Counted from the first letter of the stretch, positions 39,366-54,228 are shown. The stretch is DNA of 64,000 nucleotides from Affinibrenneria salicis (GCF_008710095.1 NZ_VYKJ01000009.1:156869-220868), one strand, 5' to 3'. Numbers and translations: made by a program. The notes: generated by a model from the letters alone, not told the origin.

Positions 39366-41063
39366 TTAGGCCGACGGAATAACCAGCGTCTGGCCCAACT
39401 GCACCGTGCCCGACGTCATATTATTCGCCTGCTGAATCTCTCTCATACTAACGCCGTAGCGTTCGGCGATGGCACTCAGACTATCACCGCGCACCACTTT
39501 ATGCTTCACCGCCGCCGGTTTTTTTGCCGGACGCGGCGCGGCGGAACCGGCCGTGCGCGTCGCGCTGCCGGCAGGGATCCTTAAACGCTGTCCGACCCAC
39601 ACCACATCTTTTTTCAGCTTATTCAGATCGCGGATGGCGTCCATACTCACGCCGTAACGGACGGCAATCGCCGATAGCGTTTCCCCGCGCGCCACCGTAT
39701 GGCGCGTCGTGCCGCCGCGGCTGACGGGCGCGGCGGCGGCGGCAGGCGCGTTAGCGCGGTTTGGCGCCGCCGCCGGCTGAACCGACGGCGACGACTTTGG
39801 GGCGGATTGTATCGGATGCGCAAGGAAATAGCTGCGGATCCCCCGGTAAATCGCCTGCGCCAGCTTGTCCTGATAGGCGGAAGAACCCAACAGGCGCTCT
39901 TCGGACACGTTGCTGATAAAGCCCGTTTCCACCAGCAGAGAGGGGATATCCGGCGAGCGCAGCACGCCGAGGCTGGCGTGTTCGGGCCGCCGTTTATGCA
40001 GCGAACCGACGCGCTGCAGCTCCGGCAATACCTTGCTGGCGATGTCGTAGCCCACGCGCTGCGAATGGCCGAACTGCAAATCCAGCACCGCCTGGCTCAG
40101 GTAGGGATCGGCGGCATTGTTGGCCAACAGATCCCCCGCGCCGCCCAGCAGTTCCGATTGTTTCTCATGCTGTTCCAGCCAGTTCGCCATTTCGCTGTTG
40201 GCGCGCCGATTGGAAAGTACCCAGACCGAGGCGCCGGTCGCGCTGCGATTGGGCGCCGCATCGGCGTGAATCGACACCAGAATATTGGCGTTTTGTTTAC
40301 GCGCGACATCCGAACGCCCCATGACCGAAACAAAATAGTCGCCGCTGCGCGTCATCACCGGTTTAAACATCGGATCGTCATTCAGCAACGCCTGGAGTTT
40401 ACGCGCGATGGCGATAGTAACGCTCTTCTCCTGCAGGCCATTGAGGCCGATCGCCCCGGGATCCTGGCCGCCGTGCCCGGCGTCTATCGCTACCACCACG
40501 CGTTCGTTCTCCGACGTCTGGCGCGCCTGTACCGCCGGACGGGCGGAGGCGTTACTGTTGATCACCAGCGTCGGCTCATTTTTAAAGGGATTATGCCCGC
40601 CGCCCTTCGCCGCGGTCGTCGGACGGGATTCCTGTACGGAAACGGTCGGTTTACGGCTGGCGACGCTGACGTTCTGCGCCGCCACGGTAAACACCACCCG
40701 GTAGCCGTCGCCATTGCGCTGCGTAGCAGCGCGCGTCTTCGCCGCCTGGGTTAAATCCAGCACCAGCCGAATGCTTTGCGCGTCCTTCGGCTGACTGGTG
40801 CGAATGCTTTTAATCAGATTCTGACCGCTGAACGCCAGCGGCAGCCCCTGAATCACGCCGCTCTGTCGGATGTCGATCACCACGCGCTCAGGGTTATCGA
40901 GCGGGAAGAAGGCATAAACCGGCTGGCCGTTAAAACTCAGAGTGACCGTCGCCTGCGTCGCCGCATTATCGACTTTAATATCGGCGAGGTTGGCCGCCAG
41001 CAGCGGGCCGGCGCACAGCCACAGCAGCGCGCAGCAACAGACTTTTCTGAACCAGCTCATCAT
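39366..41063 (-). CDS. amiB: N-acetylmuramoyl-L-alanine amidase AmiB
   Basis: 565 residues from ATG 41063, which overlaps the tsaE stop (ATGATGA; the second ATG 41060 is equally possible). A signal peptide ([21 protein letters not shown]) is followed by an AMIN domain ([20 protein letters not shown]), an Amidase_3 domain with zinc ligands in [15 protein letters not shown] and SIHADAAPN and a Glu in LVETGFISN, and two LysM repeats at the C-terminus ([20 protein letters not shown] and [20 protein letters not shown]). AmiB splits septal murein under EnvC control. Two LysM modules make it longer than E. coli AmiB (445). Confidence 0.96.
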   Translation of the reverse strand: MMSWFRKVCCCALLWLCAGPLLAANLADIKVDNAATQATVTLSFNGQPVYAFFPLDNPERVVIDIRQSGVIQGLPLAFSGQNLIKSIRTSQPKDAQSIRLVLDLTQAAKTRAATQRNGDGYRVVFTVAAQNVSVASRKPTVSVQESRPTTAAKGGGHNPFKNEPTLVINSNASARPAVQARQTSENERVVVAIDAGHGGQDPGAIGLNGLQEKSVTIAIARKLQALLNDDPMFKPVMTRSGDYFVSVMGRSDVARKQNANILVSIHADAAPNRSATGASVWVLSNRRANSEMANWLEQHEKQSELLGGAGDLLANNAADPYLSQAVLDLQFGHSQRVGYDIASKVLPELQRVGSLHKRRPEHASLGVLRSPDIPSLLVETGFISNVSEERLLGSSAYQDKLAQAIYRGIRSYFLAHPIQSAPKSSPSVQPAAAPNRANAPAAAAAPVSRGGTTRHTVARGETLSAIAVRYGVSMDAIRDLNKLKKDVVWVGQRLRIPAGSATRTAGSAAPRPAKKPAAVKHKVVRGDSLSAIAERYGVSMREIQQANNMTSGTVQLGQTLVIPSA

Positions 41064-41542
41064 GGCGCGCCGTTCTCCGCCCGGTTGATCAGGTGCTGAA
41101 CCAGCGCGTCTCCGCAGGCGGACAGCGCGATAATTTCCGCCTGACGCGACTGCCCCTGATAATGCAGATGCAACTCGAGGTCGGCGTCGGGCAGTACGCC
41201 GGCGCCCTGCTGCGGCCATTCGATCAGGCAAATCGCGTCCTGCTCGACATAGTCGCGGATCCCCATGAACTCCAGCTCTTCCGGGTCGGCCAGCCGATAA
41301 AGATCAAAGTGATAGACGGGACGCGGAGATAATTCATAAGGTTCAACCAGCGTATAGGTCGGGCTTTTCACGTTGCCCTGGTGGCCGAGCGCCTGCAGGA
41401 ATCCGCGGCTGAAGGTGGTTTTTCCCGCGCCGAGATCGCCAAGCAAATGAATGACGCAGGCGCGATCGCATGCCCGCGCCAGCGCGGCGCCCAACGCGAG
41501 AGTCGCGGCTTCATCCAGCAGAGGTAAAACACATTTTTTCAT
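41060..41542 (-). CDS. tsaE: tRNA t6A biosynthesis ATPase TsaE
   Basis: 160 residues. P-loop [51 protein letters not shown] and [12 protein letters not shown] are the family blocks. It energises the TsaB-TsaD-TsaE complex that makes threonylcarbamoyladenosine at tRNA position 37. Overlaps nnr by 4 bases (ATGA) and amiB by 4 bases, so the three are translationally coupled. Confidence 0.96.
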   Translation of the reverse strand: MKKCVLPLLDEAATLALGAALARACDRACVIHLLGDLGAGKTTFSRGFLQALGHQGNVKSPTYTLVEPYELSPRPVYHFDLYRLADPEELEFMGIRDYVEQDAICLIEWPQQGAGVLPDADLELHLHYQGQSRQAEIIALSACGDALVQHLINRAENGAP

Positions 41543-43068
41543 TCTGTTTTATCTGACTCTATCCATTCCGGATTAACAAACTGAGACAACGCGGGCAACA
41601 GATCGGTCGCCAGCATACCACGCATTCCATGCCGCCGGGCCAGTTCATCAGCCGTGGCGCCATGTACCACACAACCGGCGCAGGCCGCTTCATATAGCGG
41701 CAGTTTTTGCCCAAGCAGCGCGCCGATAATCCCGGATAACACATCGCCCATGCCGCCGGTCGCCATACCGGCATTTCCCACGTCCGCGATGGACATCCGG
41801 CCGCTTTCGTCGGCAATCACGGTGCCGGCGCCTTTCAGCAGCGCCACGCCGCCATAGCGTTTTACCAGATTCTGCGCCGCAAGTAAGCGATTACTCTCAA
41901 TCTCGGCCACGCGACAGTTCAGCAAACGCGCCGCTTCGCCGGGATGCGGTGTAATAACACGATTTTGACGTTTCCCGGCGGTTATTGCCAGCAGGTTAAG
42001 CGCATCGGCATCCCATAGCATGGGTTTGTTACAATTTTCCGCCAGCCGCAGCGCATTTTTGCCCCAGTCCGACTGCCCCATTCCCGGCCCGATAACCAAT
42101 ACGTCGGCCCATTCCAGCCCTTCGCGCATTGACGCCGTCGTCAGTTCCCGCACCATCAGCTCGGGACGGGCCGCCAACAGCGGCGCGATATTCTGCTGAT
42201 GAGTGAGCACTCGCACCAGACCCGCGCCGCTGCGCAGAGCCGCCTCGCCGGCCATGCGAATAGCGCCGGCCGTGCCCTCATCGCCGCCGACCACCAGCAG
42301 ACGACCGTTGTCGCCTTTATGCGCGGTGGCCCGGCGAGGTAGTAACCACTCACTCAACAAACCGGCCGACAGGCGGCGAATGGGAGCGGACTGACCGGCC
42401 AGCCAGTCCGTCAGCCCGAGATCATCATGATGCACCCTGCCGCTCCAGGCTTTCGCCTGGCCGGTGAACAAACCCGGCTTTAAGGTGATGAAGGTTATCG
42501 TCTGTTCCGCCTGTATCACTTCGCCCGCCGCCGCCCCCGTCTCCGCATCCAGACCGGAAGGCGTATCCAGCGCCAGCACCGGCGCCGGATACCGATTCGC
42601 CCGCACAATCAGTCCGGCCCAGGGCTCGCGCGGCGCGGCGCTGAGTCCCGAGCCAAGCAAGCCGTCAATGATAAGGTCGGCATCGGCCGGCCAGGGATCG
42701 CGCGCATCGTTTTCTTCACCGCCGTCGGCCAGCCAGTCGCGGCGCGCCTGAGTCGCTTCCGGCGGCAGCGCGTCCGTCGCCGGACAGGCCAACAGCGTCA
42801 CCCTGATCCCCGCCGCCCGCGCGAGACGCGCGACGACGTAACCGTCGCCGCCGTTGTTGCCTTTCCCCACCAGCACCAGCCAGCGGCGCGCCAGCGGATA
42901 AGCGCGCAAGGCCAGTCTGAAGGCAGACTCGCCCGCGCGCTGCATCAACGTATAGAGCGAAATACCGGCCGCGCGCGCCGCGCCGGCCTCCTGCTCGCGC
43001 AGCCAGCGGGCATAAAAGATCGAATGAGGTAATTCAGAGACCTGCTGTTTCCCGTGCTTAATCGCCAT
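41539..43068 (-). CDS. nnr: bifunctional NAD(P)H-hydrate epimerase/dehydratase Nnr
   Basis: 509 residues. The N-terminal YjeF_N epimerase part (about 1-215) has [31 protein letters not shown] and [16 protein letters not shown]. The C-terminal ADP-dependent dehydratase (about 225-500) has [46 protein letters not shown] and [20 protein letters not shown]. It repairs NADH/NADPH damaged by hydration. AAGGAG precedes the start at about 43075-43080. In E. coli queG lies next to it; here there is a gene-free kilobase instead. Confidence 0.96.
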   Translation of the reverse strand: MAIKHGKQQVSELPHSIFYARWLREQEAGAARAAGISLYTLMQRAGESAFRLALRAYPLARRWLVLVGKGNNGGDGYVVARLARAAGIRVTLLACPATDALPPEATQARRDWLADGGEENDARDPWPADADLIIDGLLGSGLSAAPREPWAGLIVRANRYPAPVLALDTPSGLDAETGAAAGEVIQAEQTITFITLKPGLFTGQAKAWSGRVHHDDLGLTDWLAGQSAPIRRLSAGLLSEWLLPRRATAHKGDNGRLLVVGGDEGTAGAIRMAGEAALRSGAGLVRVLTHQQNIAPLLAARPELMVRELTTASMREGLEWADVLVIGPGMGQSDWGKNALRLAENCNKPMLWDADALNLLAITAGKRQNRVITPHPGEAARLLNCRVAEIESNRLLAAQNLVKRYGGVALLKGAGTVIADESGRMSIADVGNAGMATGGMGDVLSGIIGALLGQKLPLYEAACAGCVVHGATADELARRHGMRGMLATDLLPALSQFVNPEWIESDKTE

Positions 43069-43080
43069 AGCCGCTCCTTA

Positions 43081-43424
43081 ATGCTCTAAATAATTCGGGT
43101 TGCAGGACAAACGTTATCGTTTTGAACAACGCAACGCGTTGCCCCTTTATGGGCGAGTCGCATAAATGCGCTTCGTAACGCTGCAAGCGAAGGATAAATT
43201 CGTCGGCAACGAATTTGACCAGTCAACGGCTGGCCTGGGTGAAGGACAGGATGTCTCTCATTCATCCCGGTGAGCCGACACAACTAAGTGATTCGGGCGA
43301 CAAATCCGTCGGGAGCGAATTTGAACGCCGCTGGCGGCGGCCCCCGCAGAGGGGCCCAGGAACGGGCCGAATCTATTGAGCGCAGCCAACGCACCTGCTG
43401 CCTGAAGTATGACGAGTATAATCT
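43081..43424. repeat. interspersed repeat region, conserved ends
   Basis: Begins with CTCTAAATAATTCGGGTTGC (about 43083) and ends with CCTGAAGTATGACGAGTATA (43401-43420), the two ends of a repeat found across Enterobacterales genomes. The interior is longer than a single unit should be, and AGTGATTCGGGCGAC near 43286 looks like a second left end, suggesting two units in tandem or one with an insertion. Confidence 0.5.
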
Positions 43425-43536
43425 TATCAGTAAGCTATACCTGATCGATTTTATACCTAATCGATTTCAAGATCCGGCGATGTCCGGCGCGACGTGCAAT
43501 AGCGGGCGTAAGGTCGCGGCAGCGGCCAACCTGTCC

Positions 43537-43773
43537 TGTGGATAAAAATAAAAAATCCTTGTCAATCAACTGTCACAAAAAGTGCAAGTGATCGCCATAA
43601 CGTTTTATAAGTAAAAATTATGTTTAAATTACAAAGAGATAAATCGTGCCGCAACAGTGGGGTTTAGAATAATATTCGACGAGGCCGATCGGCGCCCTGT
43701 GGATAAGTCTGTTCAAAAAGTTATGACATTGTGCATGAAACAGGGAGAGATTCAAGGCTGGGCCGGTGGATAA
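43537..43773 (-). promoter_or_regulatory. DnaA-box cluster, candidate datA-like locus
   Basis: On - there are perfect DnaA boxes TTATCCACA at 43537-43545 and 43698-43706, and one-mismatch boxes TCATGCACA at 43730-43738 and TTATCCACC at 43765-43773, all in the same orientation within 237 bases of AT-rich DNA. In E. coli the DnaA-inactivating locus datA lies near queG-nnr, close to this map position. Synteny plus box density support the idea; an IHF site was not found with confidence. Confidence 0.5.
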
Positions 43774-44072
43774 CTCAGCGGCAAGCAAAAGCATCGTCAA
43801 ACGAAGAACTGCAGTAAAAAATACGCATCTTGTTGATTTTAAAAGAATTGCAGAGTCATCAACGGCAGAGCGGACGCAATTATGGACTGGTTTCAGGCCC
43901 ACGTCAACGCGGAAAATGAAATTTCCGCGCCGCGCCGCCGCTAAACGCGCGCGGCGGGCAACAGAAAAATCTGCCGCCGACGCGGCGCGCCGGCTATACT
44001 TTCACCGACGTCATAACCGCCCGACGCATTTTTCTGTCCGGCGGTACGCTTCATTCAGCACGGGAAAACAGT

Positions 44073-44495
44073 ATGTGGTATCAACAGATCATTTCTCTTC
44101 GCGCCAGACCGCGCGGCTTTCATTTGATCACCGACGACATCGTCGACCAACTGTCGACGCTGCGCCAGGTTAAAACCGGCCTGCTTCATCTGCTGCTGCA
44201 ACACACCTCCGCCTCGCTGACCCTCAACGAAAATTGCGATCCCTCGGTACGACACGATATGGAACAGCACTTTCTGCGTCACGCGCCGGAAAACGCGCCG
44301 TACCAGCACGATGACGAAGGACCGGACGATATGCCGGCGCATATCAAATCCTCGCTGCTGGGCGCCTCGCTGACGCTGCCGGTAAAACACGGTCGCCTGA
44401 TGCTGGGAACCTGGCAAGGGATCTGGCTGGGCGAGCATCGCCGGCACGGCGGCGCGCGCCACATTGTCGTTACCCTGCAGGGAGAAACGGAATAA
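44073..44495 (+). CDS. yjbQ: YjbQ family protein (UPF0047)
   Basis: 140 residues. Family blocks: [46 protein letters not shown] (residues by position), [19 protein letters not shown] and [14 protein letters not shown]. The His/Asp/Glu cluster ([17 protein letters not shown]) is the conserved active-site-like pocket; weak thiamine-phosphate synthase activity has been reported for YjbQ, but its physiological role is not settled. It stands alone here. Confidence 0.94.
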   Translation: MWYQQIISLRARPRGFHLITDDIVDQLSTLRQVKTGLLHLLLQHTSASLTLNENCDPSVRHDMEQHFLRHAPENAPYQHDDEGPDDMPAHIKSSLLGASLTLPVKHGRLMLGTWQGIWLGEHRRHGGARHIVVTLQGETE

Positions 44496-44544
44496 CGTCA
44501 GCCGGCATCCCCGCTTTACTTTCCAGACCGTGCGGTCCGTTCGC

Positions 44545-44871
44545 TCAAAACCAGCCCAGTAACCAGCCGACGCCGGCCAGTACGACGATGCCATACCCGG
44601 CCGCCATCAGCCCCGCCAGCCAGCGCAGGCGTTCTCGCCGGGCCAGCGAGATCAGCACGAAAATCAGGCTGGCCAGCAGGCTGAATGCGACGATCGCCAT
44701 ACATAGCAAGAACAGGAGGAACGGTCCGATCCCGGACAGGTCGCTCTCGCCCAGCGGCGAGAACGGCAATATCGCCGCGCCAGTCGCACTAACCAGCAAG
44801 CTGCTCAGCGCCAGGATCAAATACCGCGGCGGGCGTTTTCCCGACTCGTCGTGCGCACGTGTATTCAGCAT
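44545..44871 (-). CDS. small membrane protein, unknown family
   Basis: 108 residues with AGGAG about 7 bases before ATG 44871. Three hydrophobic segments are visible: LILALSSLLVSATGAAILPF (about 19-38), GPFLLFLLCMAIVAFSLLAS-to-LISL (about 49-75) and LAGLMAAGYGIVVLAGVGWLL (about 85-105), with an RRERLR basic loop. No family recognised. It diverges from the next gene, also a membrane protein of unknown function. Confidence 0.65.
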   Translation of the reverse strand: MLNTRAHDESGKRPPRYLILALSSLLVSATGAAILPFSPLGESDLSGIGPFLLFLLCMAIVAFSLLASLIFVLISLARRERLRWLAGLMAAGYGIVVLAGVGWLLGWF

Positions 44872-44990
44872 GAGGAATCTCCTGACGGCAAACGGTAATA
44901 AAGATATATTTCACTTTATGAAACTATTATGGCTGACTTATTGTTAACCGCCAGACCGCAAAACCGGAGATAACCATCATTGTCACCCTG

Positions 44991-45995
44991 TTGATTACCG
45001 TCGTCGGGTTGCTGGCGCCTACGATCATCGTGATACATCTGCCGCAACCTTTGCTGTGGTCGCTGCTGCTTTGGGCTTTTCTGGCCGTGCTAAACATCGC
45101 GGCGTGGCGTTGGTTCCACACGCGCCGGCTGGAGTCGCTCAGCGCGCCGTGGATTATCGGCGTATTGCCGGCCACGGTCTGCGCCATGTTCATGACGCTG
45201 TCCGGCTGGGTTCTTCCCTTGCTGGCCAGCATCGCCACGCTATACGTTATTCTGGCGTTCAATTCATACCTCGCCCAGAAAAGCGGACTGCTCGTCGTTG
45301 AACCTTCCCGTCGCGCAGAGCCATTGCGCATGGCGCATGCCTCATTAACCAGTCCCACCGTTCAGGCGCATCCGTTGCGCGAGGAAGATATCCGTATACT
45401 GATCCAGCGCGAAAGGATCGCCGGCAAGGTATACGATTATGAATGTCTGCTGCCGGGAAACGTGGTTATTAACTGGTCCGGTTCGCCAATCCGCTTCTCG
45501 CCGGACGGCCGTTATGGCATCGCTGCGCGCGCCGGGCGCGGTTTATTTATCTGTGACCGCCAGCAGCGTCTGCAGTATGAATTTGTCAGTTTCTTTTTAC
45601 CGGACGCGAGCGAGATCATCCTGCAGCCAGACGATGACGGGCGACTGACCCTGCAGCAATTTTTTGCTGAACTCATTACCAGCCAGTTCGCTCCCCGCGT
45701 GGTGGCGCGCCAATTTATACCCTATAAGCGCAAAAATTATATCGTCGCACGCGATGAGGACGTAACGGAGGTCGCCCAACAGGCTGACAGCTTCGTCGGC
45801 AAACCGATCGATGCGCTGTTAGATCGGCTGGGACGCCACAGCAAATACGGCTACTTTGAGCGCGGTAATGGTGCGTACGAATGGCATACCGCGACTAAAA
45901 TATTCTGTGCCTGGACCTTATCGGGCAAAATTAGCGAACTGACGATTTCCGATATCCCGGCGCCGCGAACGGACAAGGCGCCACCCAGGGCATAA
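44991..45995 (+). CDS. membrane-anchored protein of unknown function
   Basis: 334 residues if started at TTG 44991. Two to four hydrophobic segments fill the first ~95 residues (VVGLLAPTIIVIHL, LLLWAFLAVLNIAAW, VLPATVCAMFMTLSGWVLPL), and the rest is a large soluble domain without motifs that I know (NWSGSPIRFSPDGRYGIAAR, VARQFIPYKRKNYIVARDED, NGAYEWHTATKIFCAW). No ATG is near. An ATT at 44979 lies 8 bases after GGAGA (44966-44970) in the same frame and may be the true start. The function cannot be inferred. Confidence 0.65.
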   Translation: MITVVGLLAPTIIVIHLPQPLLWSLLLWAFLAVLNIAAWRWFHTRRLESLSAPWIIGVLPATVCAMFMTLSGWVLPLLASIATLYVILAFNSYLAQKSGLLVVEPSRRAEPLRMAHASLTSPTVQAHPLREEDIRILIQRERIAGKVYDYECLLPGNVVINWSGSPIRFSPDGRYGIAARAGRGLFICDRQQRLQYEFVSFFLPDASEIILQPDDDGRLTLQQFFAELITSQFAPRVVARQFIPYKRKNYIVARDEDVTEVAQQADSFVGKPIDALLDRLGRHSKYGYFERGNGAYEWHTATKIFCAWTLSGKISELTISDIPAPRTDKAPPRA

Positions 45996-46055
45996 CCCTT
46001 CGCAGCCACAGGCGAACCGATTCGACGTTATTTGATGACATGAGGCCCGCTGTTG

Positions 46056-46688
46056 ATGAAAACCACCGGCAGAAATGACTGGAACGAGTACCTGATCTGG
46101 CTGGGAAGCGGCCTGGTCGCGCTGCATTTTGTGTTCAGCTTCGCCGTGCCCTTGCTGATACCCGCCCTATTCCTTTACAGCGAACAGCTCTGGTGGCCGG
46201 GCATTGTCGGACTCATTGTCCTGCTGGCCGGATTGATCGCCCGGTATCTGAAGCAGTCACCCCAGCCCACGGACGAATCGGCGTCGCTGCCCGGCGCGGC
46301 CGTTCGCGCCGCTAAACCGAAACAAAATACCTACCTCATCGTCGCAATCATTCTGCTGCTATGCGGCCTGCTGTTCGGCTCCGCGCTGCCGGGCATCGCC
46401 GGCGTCGCGCTGCTGGTCGGTCACAACCCGGCCGGGCTAAAAACCAGTCTGCATACCACCTGGGGCAAAGTACTGGCCTCTCTGGTATCGTCGCTGGCTA
46501 TCGGCGCGCTGCTGGCCGCCCTGTTTCTGCCGATGGCGAGCCTGAAGCAAGGCGACGGATTCACGAGCTGGAAAGATTTTACCGACGGCGCCGCGCTGTC
46601 GCTGTTGTATTTCGGCCCGCTGTTCGCCATCGGCGCGCTGGTCATCCTGTTTCCACTGCTGCTGTTTATTCTGCTGGGGCGCAAATGA
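46056..46688 (+). CDS. multi-pass membrane protein of unknown function
   Basis: 210 residues from ATG 46056 (TTG just before is the only alternative). Hydrophobic segments at about 12-34, 44-62, 93-122, 140-163 and 183-208 (LYFGPLFAIGALVILFPLLL) suggest five to six passes, with a polar loop at 66-90 (KQSPQPTDESASLPG). No family recognised. It lies 60 bases after the preceding membrane-anchored protein on the same strand and may share its operon. Confidence 0.65.
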   Translation: MKTTGRNDWNEYLIWLGSGLVALHFVFSFAVPLLIPALFLYSEQLWWPGIVGLIVLLAGLIARYLKQSPQPTDESASLPGAAVRAAKPKQNTYLIVAIILLLCGLLFGSALPGIAGVALLVGHNPAGLKTSLHTTWGKVLASLVSSLAIGALLAALFLPMASLKQGDGFTSWKDFTDGAALSLLYFGPLFAIGALVILFPLLLFILLGRK

Positions 46689-46853
46689 ACGTCGCAGAAC
46701 GCCGGCGCGGAGAGCCGGCGTACCGGGCGGAAGATCCGCCCTTTTTCCCGACGGGGATTGACAGCGCGCTGCGCCCTCAGTCCAGTCAAACGGAGCGCAA
46801 ACCGGCGGAAACCTCGCGACGGTTGCCTGACTACATAGTAATAAGGAGAAACG

Positions 46854-47486
46854 ATGCCTGAATTATCCAGTTTGATGATGTTCGGCCTTGTGGCGCTGGG
46901 GATGGTGCTCACGCCCGGCCCGAATATGGTTTATCTGCTTTCCCGTTCAATCTGTCAGGGCCGCAAGGCAGGGCTGATTTCGTTAGGCGGCGTGGCGCTG
47001 GGATTTGTGTTTTACATGTTTTGCGCGGCGTTCGGCATTACCGCCCTGGTGATGGCCGTTCCCTATGCTTATGACGCCCTGCGGCTGTGCGGCGCCGCGT
47101 ATCTGCTGTATCTGGCCTGGCGGGCGCTGAAGCCCGGCGGTCGCTCGCCATTTCAGGTGCGCGCGCTGCCGCCGGACAGCGCGCGTAAGCTGTTCACGAT
47201 GGGCTTAATCACCAATCTGCTGAATCCTAAAATCGCCATCATGTATTTGTCGTTGCTGCCGCAGTTCATCGCGCCGGGCCACGGCAGCGTACTGGCGCAG
47301 TCGCTGATGCTCGGCTTTACCCAGATCATCATCAGCGTAAGCGTTAACGCGCTGATTGCCGTCATGGCCGGCGGCATCGCGGCCTTTCTCGCCGGCCGAC
47401 CCGTCTGGATCGCCGTACAGCGCTGGCTGATGGGCGCCGTACTGGCTGGGCTGGCCGTGCGGATGATCGCCGACGCCAGACGTTAA
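46854..47486 (+). CDS. LysE/RhtB family amino-acid exporter
   Basis: 210 residues with AAGGAG before ATG 46854. The family start is clear: FGLVALGMVLTPGPNMVYLL, then RQ-type loop CQGRKAGLISLGGVALGFVF, LCGAAYLLYLAWRALKPGGR, FTMGLITNLLNPKIAIMYLS, and a C-terminal QRWLMGAVLAGLAVRM. Six membrane helices are expected. Members export amino acids such as threonine, homoserine or lysine; the substrate here cannot be assigned. Confidence 0.9.
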   Translation: MPELSSLMMFGLVALGMVLTPGPNMVYLLSRSICQGRKAGLISLGGVALGFVFYMFCAAFGITALVMAVPYAYDALRLCGAAYLLYLAWRALKPGGRSPFQVRALPPDSARKLFTMGLITNLLNPKIAIMYLSLLPQFIAPGHGSVLAQSLMLGFTQIIISVSVNALIAVMAGGIAAFLAGRPVWIAVQRWLMGAVLAGLAVRMIADARR

Positions 47487-48285
47487 ACGCGCGATACGCC
47501 GCCTGCGGTATGCGGCGACGCATTGCCGAAGGCATTACCGCCGTCGCTCAGCGGCAATAATCCGGCGTCATCGTGCAGAGTTTGATATCGCCTGAGGGGC
47601 CGGAGTTTGTCGAACGCCGCTATCTGGAAGATGGCGGACTGGCCTCCGGGCGGGCGGCTTGTCTGAAAGAGGCCGGCAGGTTTTCTGTCGTTTGGCCAGG
47701 CAGCGAAAAGGCGAGCATTTACTGATTATCTGCCGGAAAAACCGGTCCCGGGTTAATAGCGGCTTATGCGCGCTGGCGGCCATTCCGGCAACGCCGGGTC
47801 AGCCGCGACAACAGACTCCCGCTTTAATGTTAAGGGCTCGCTATAAATTAGAATCGGTCATACCGGAGAATATTTCGTGCGCGATAACAGCGCCATTTCT
47901 CTGCTGATTCGTAGCACACGCCCGACGCAGGGCGCTCAAGCGCCGCCGACCCGCGGCCCTGGCTTGCGGCTGAAATCACGCCGCCGCCGCGACTCTTCGG
48001 CAGCCCTCCCCCTTTTCCGACCCGCCGGTGACGGAATACTCGTCTCATCACTGAGACTCGCCCTTACGGGCCGGCGCAGCGCTGTTCAAAAATGCCGCCG
48101 GCGTTTTGGCCGGCGCGCCACTGGCGTGAGCCGCATCCATGCCGCTCATTCGCGGGGAGCGACCACCTTTGCGTAATCGGTTATGCCGGTGGTGTGAACG
48201 GCAAACCCCGTCCGAACCTTTACATTTGTGACGAAGAAACAGGTCTGAGCGGAGATGACGCCATGGCAATGTCTGACGCCATGCG
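47487..48285. other. 800-base spacer, GC-rich, no supported gene
   Basis: Frames are short, lack ribosome sites and look like degenerated coding or repeat DNA. A CGCCGC-CTGCGGTAT-GCGGCG hairpin about 15 bases after the LysE gene could end its transcript. The stretch at 48040-48090 (CTGAGACTCGCCCTTACGGG, then CAGCGCTGTTCAAAA) resembles an interspersed repeat of this group of bacteria. Nothing else was identified. Confidence 0.4.
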
Positions 48286-53158
<4,873 letters not shown>

Positions 53159-53244
53159 GGTTATTCCTCTTTCCAGAAAGAAATCGTAAGATTCCCTCAA
53201 CAACCGCACGATATTTATTTACCGTGACGCTTTGTTTCCTCTGG

Positions 53245-53272
53245 GGTTTGCCTGATTTAACAGTAACAAGCC
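53245..53272 (-). promoter_or_regulatory. RAT2 antiterminator site between bglG and bglF
   Basis: On - it reads GGCTTGTTACTG, TTAAATC, AGGCAAACC, close to the ribonucleic antiterminator consensus (GGATTGTTACTG...GGCAAAACC). It begins at the last base of the bglG stop codon and lies 86 bases before bglF, the position of the second BglG target in E. coli bgl. The overlapping terminator is not clear to me here. Confidence 0.8.
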
Positions 53273-54117
53273 TATTTGGAATGATGTAAACTATGGATCA
53301 TATTATCGATATGTATGGTCAGATAGAGTTTCTCCGAGTTGCTCATGTTGTGCTGGTAGTTTTTACTAATAAAAGCATTGATGTACTCAACGCAGCCGAA
53401 TGTTTTTTGATAACGCTGCTGCACCATATTAAACAAATCGCCGTCGTCATTTTCCAGCGTGGCGCCATCGATCACCCGCTGGGCGAAAAATTTAACATGA
53501 GTAATAAAGCGATGATAATTCGAACCGGACTCGTCGAGCGTGACGCGGAAATAATATTTAACGATATTCTGCACCTGATAAATCAACTGGGTAATCTGCT
53601 TCATATTGCCGACGTTGTCATTCAATTCCGCGTTCACAATATGCAGCGCAATACTACAGGCTTCGGACTCCGGCAAAACCACCTGCAGTAACTCGAACAC
53701 CCGTTCCAGCGCCCGTTCGGCAACGGCGTACTCCTCTTTATAAAAGTGACGCACCTCCCATTGCAGCGGGTTCTCGACCCTGATGCCGTTCTGCTGGCAG
53801 TGCAGCGCAAAGTTCAGGTGATCGGCTAAGCTAACATAAATGCCTTCGCTGAGCTTCTGCTGCAGCTGTGCTTTCGCCAACTCCACAATATCGTCGGTAA
53901 GCTGCAAAACCTCCAGCGACACCTGGTCCACCAAATCTTTAAAACGGGCGGAAATAGCGTTATCCTGCAAACGAAAGGTTTTCTCAATACGTGATTCATC
54001 CACCTGCTGGCCGATTTTTGAATTAAAACCCAACCCGCAACCGGTTAAGATCAGCTCCTGACCCTGAGCGTCCAAAACGCTGACGACATTATTATTCAGG
54101 ATCTGCTTTATCTTCAT
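53272..54117 (-). CDS. bglG: BglG family transcription antiterminator
   Basis: 281 residues from ATG 54117 (MKIKQILNNNVVSVLDAQGQ). Residues 1-56 are the CAT RNA-binding domain (ILTGCGLGFNSKIGQ), followed by PRD1 (about 65-170, with LADHLNFALHC and ENPLQWEVRHFYKEEY) and PRD2 (about 171-280, HFITHVKFFAQRVI and LTIHIDNMI) carrying the conserved His pairs. As a dimer it binds RAT RNA and prevents terminator formation; BglF phosphorylates it to inactivate it when no substrate is present. Codons upstream of 54117 lie in the RAT/terminator leader. Confidence 0.96.
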   Translation of the reverse strand: MKIKQILNNNVVSVLDAQGQELILTGCGLGFNSKIGQQVDESRIEKTFRLQDNAISARFKDLVDQVSLEVLQLTDDIVELAKAQLQQKLSEGIYVSLADHLNFALHCQQNGIRVENPLQWEVRHFYKEEYAVAERALERVFELLQVVLPESEACSIALHIVNAELNDNVGNMKQITQLIYQVQNIVKYYFRVTLDESGSNYHRFITHVKFFAQRVIDGATLENDDGDLFNMVQQRYQKTFGCVEYINAFISKNYQHNMSNSEKLYLTIHIDNMIHSLHHSK

Positions 54118-54133
54118 CACCCTTGTCCCCTGT

Positions 54134-54228
54134 AAATAAAAACGGGCAAAACTAAAATACAGAACCAGACGGTATGTAATACACACAGGTAATACATACG
54201 GTAAGTATCTGCACTTAAGTTTTGCCCG
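54134..54228 (-). terminator. leader terminator controlled by RAT1
   Basis: On - the arms CGGGCAAAACT (54218-54228) and AGTTTTGCCCG (54143-54153) pair perfectly across an inner hairpin CGTATGTA...TACATACcG, followed by TTTTTATTT. The 5' arm is the last part of RAT1, so BglG binding to RAT1 would block the terminator. Confidence 0.8.

Larger units (their letters stand above)
43069..44072. other. gene-free kilobase with repeats and DnaA boxes
   Basis: No gene is supported between nnr and yjbQ; the longest frames lack ribosome sites. A tiny frame at 43882-43944 ([20 protein letters not shown]) is probably chance. The left part (43081-43424) is repeat-like, the middle (43537-43773) carries four DnaA-box matches, and 43915-44040 is GC-rich and Arg-codon rich in all frames. 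Confidence 0.5.

Noticed and set aside
43766..44173. 135-codon frame on + ahead of yjbQ
   Set aside because: Overlaps the well-supported yjbQ in another frame and is rich in Arg/Ala from GC-rich noncoding DNA.
47564..47860. Possible degraded gene after the LysE-type exporter
   Set aside because: Short protein-like pieces (for example RRYLEDGGLASGRAACLKEA) could not be joined into any family I recognise, so no pseudogene is claimed.
47930..48110. GC-rich stretch as a structured RNA
   Set aside because: Several weak hairpins but no pattern typical of a known riboswitch or small RNA; better explained as repeat debris.
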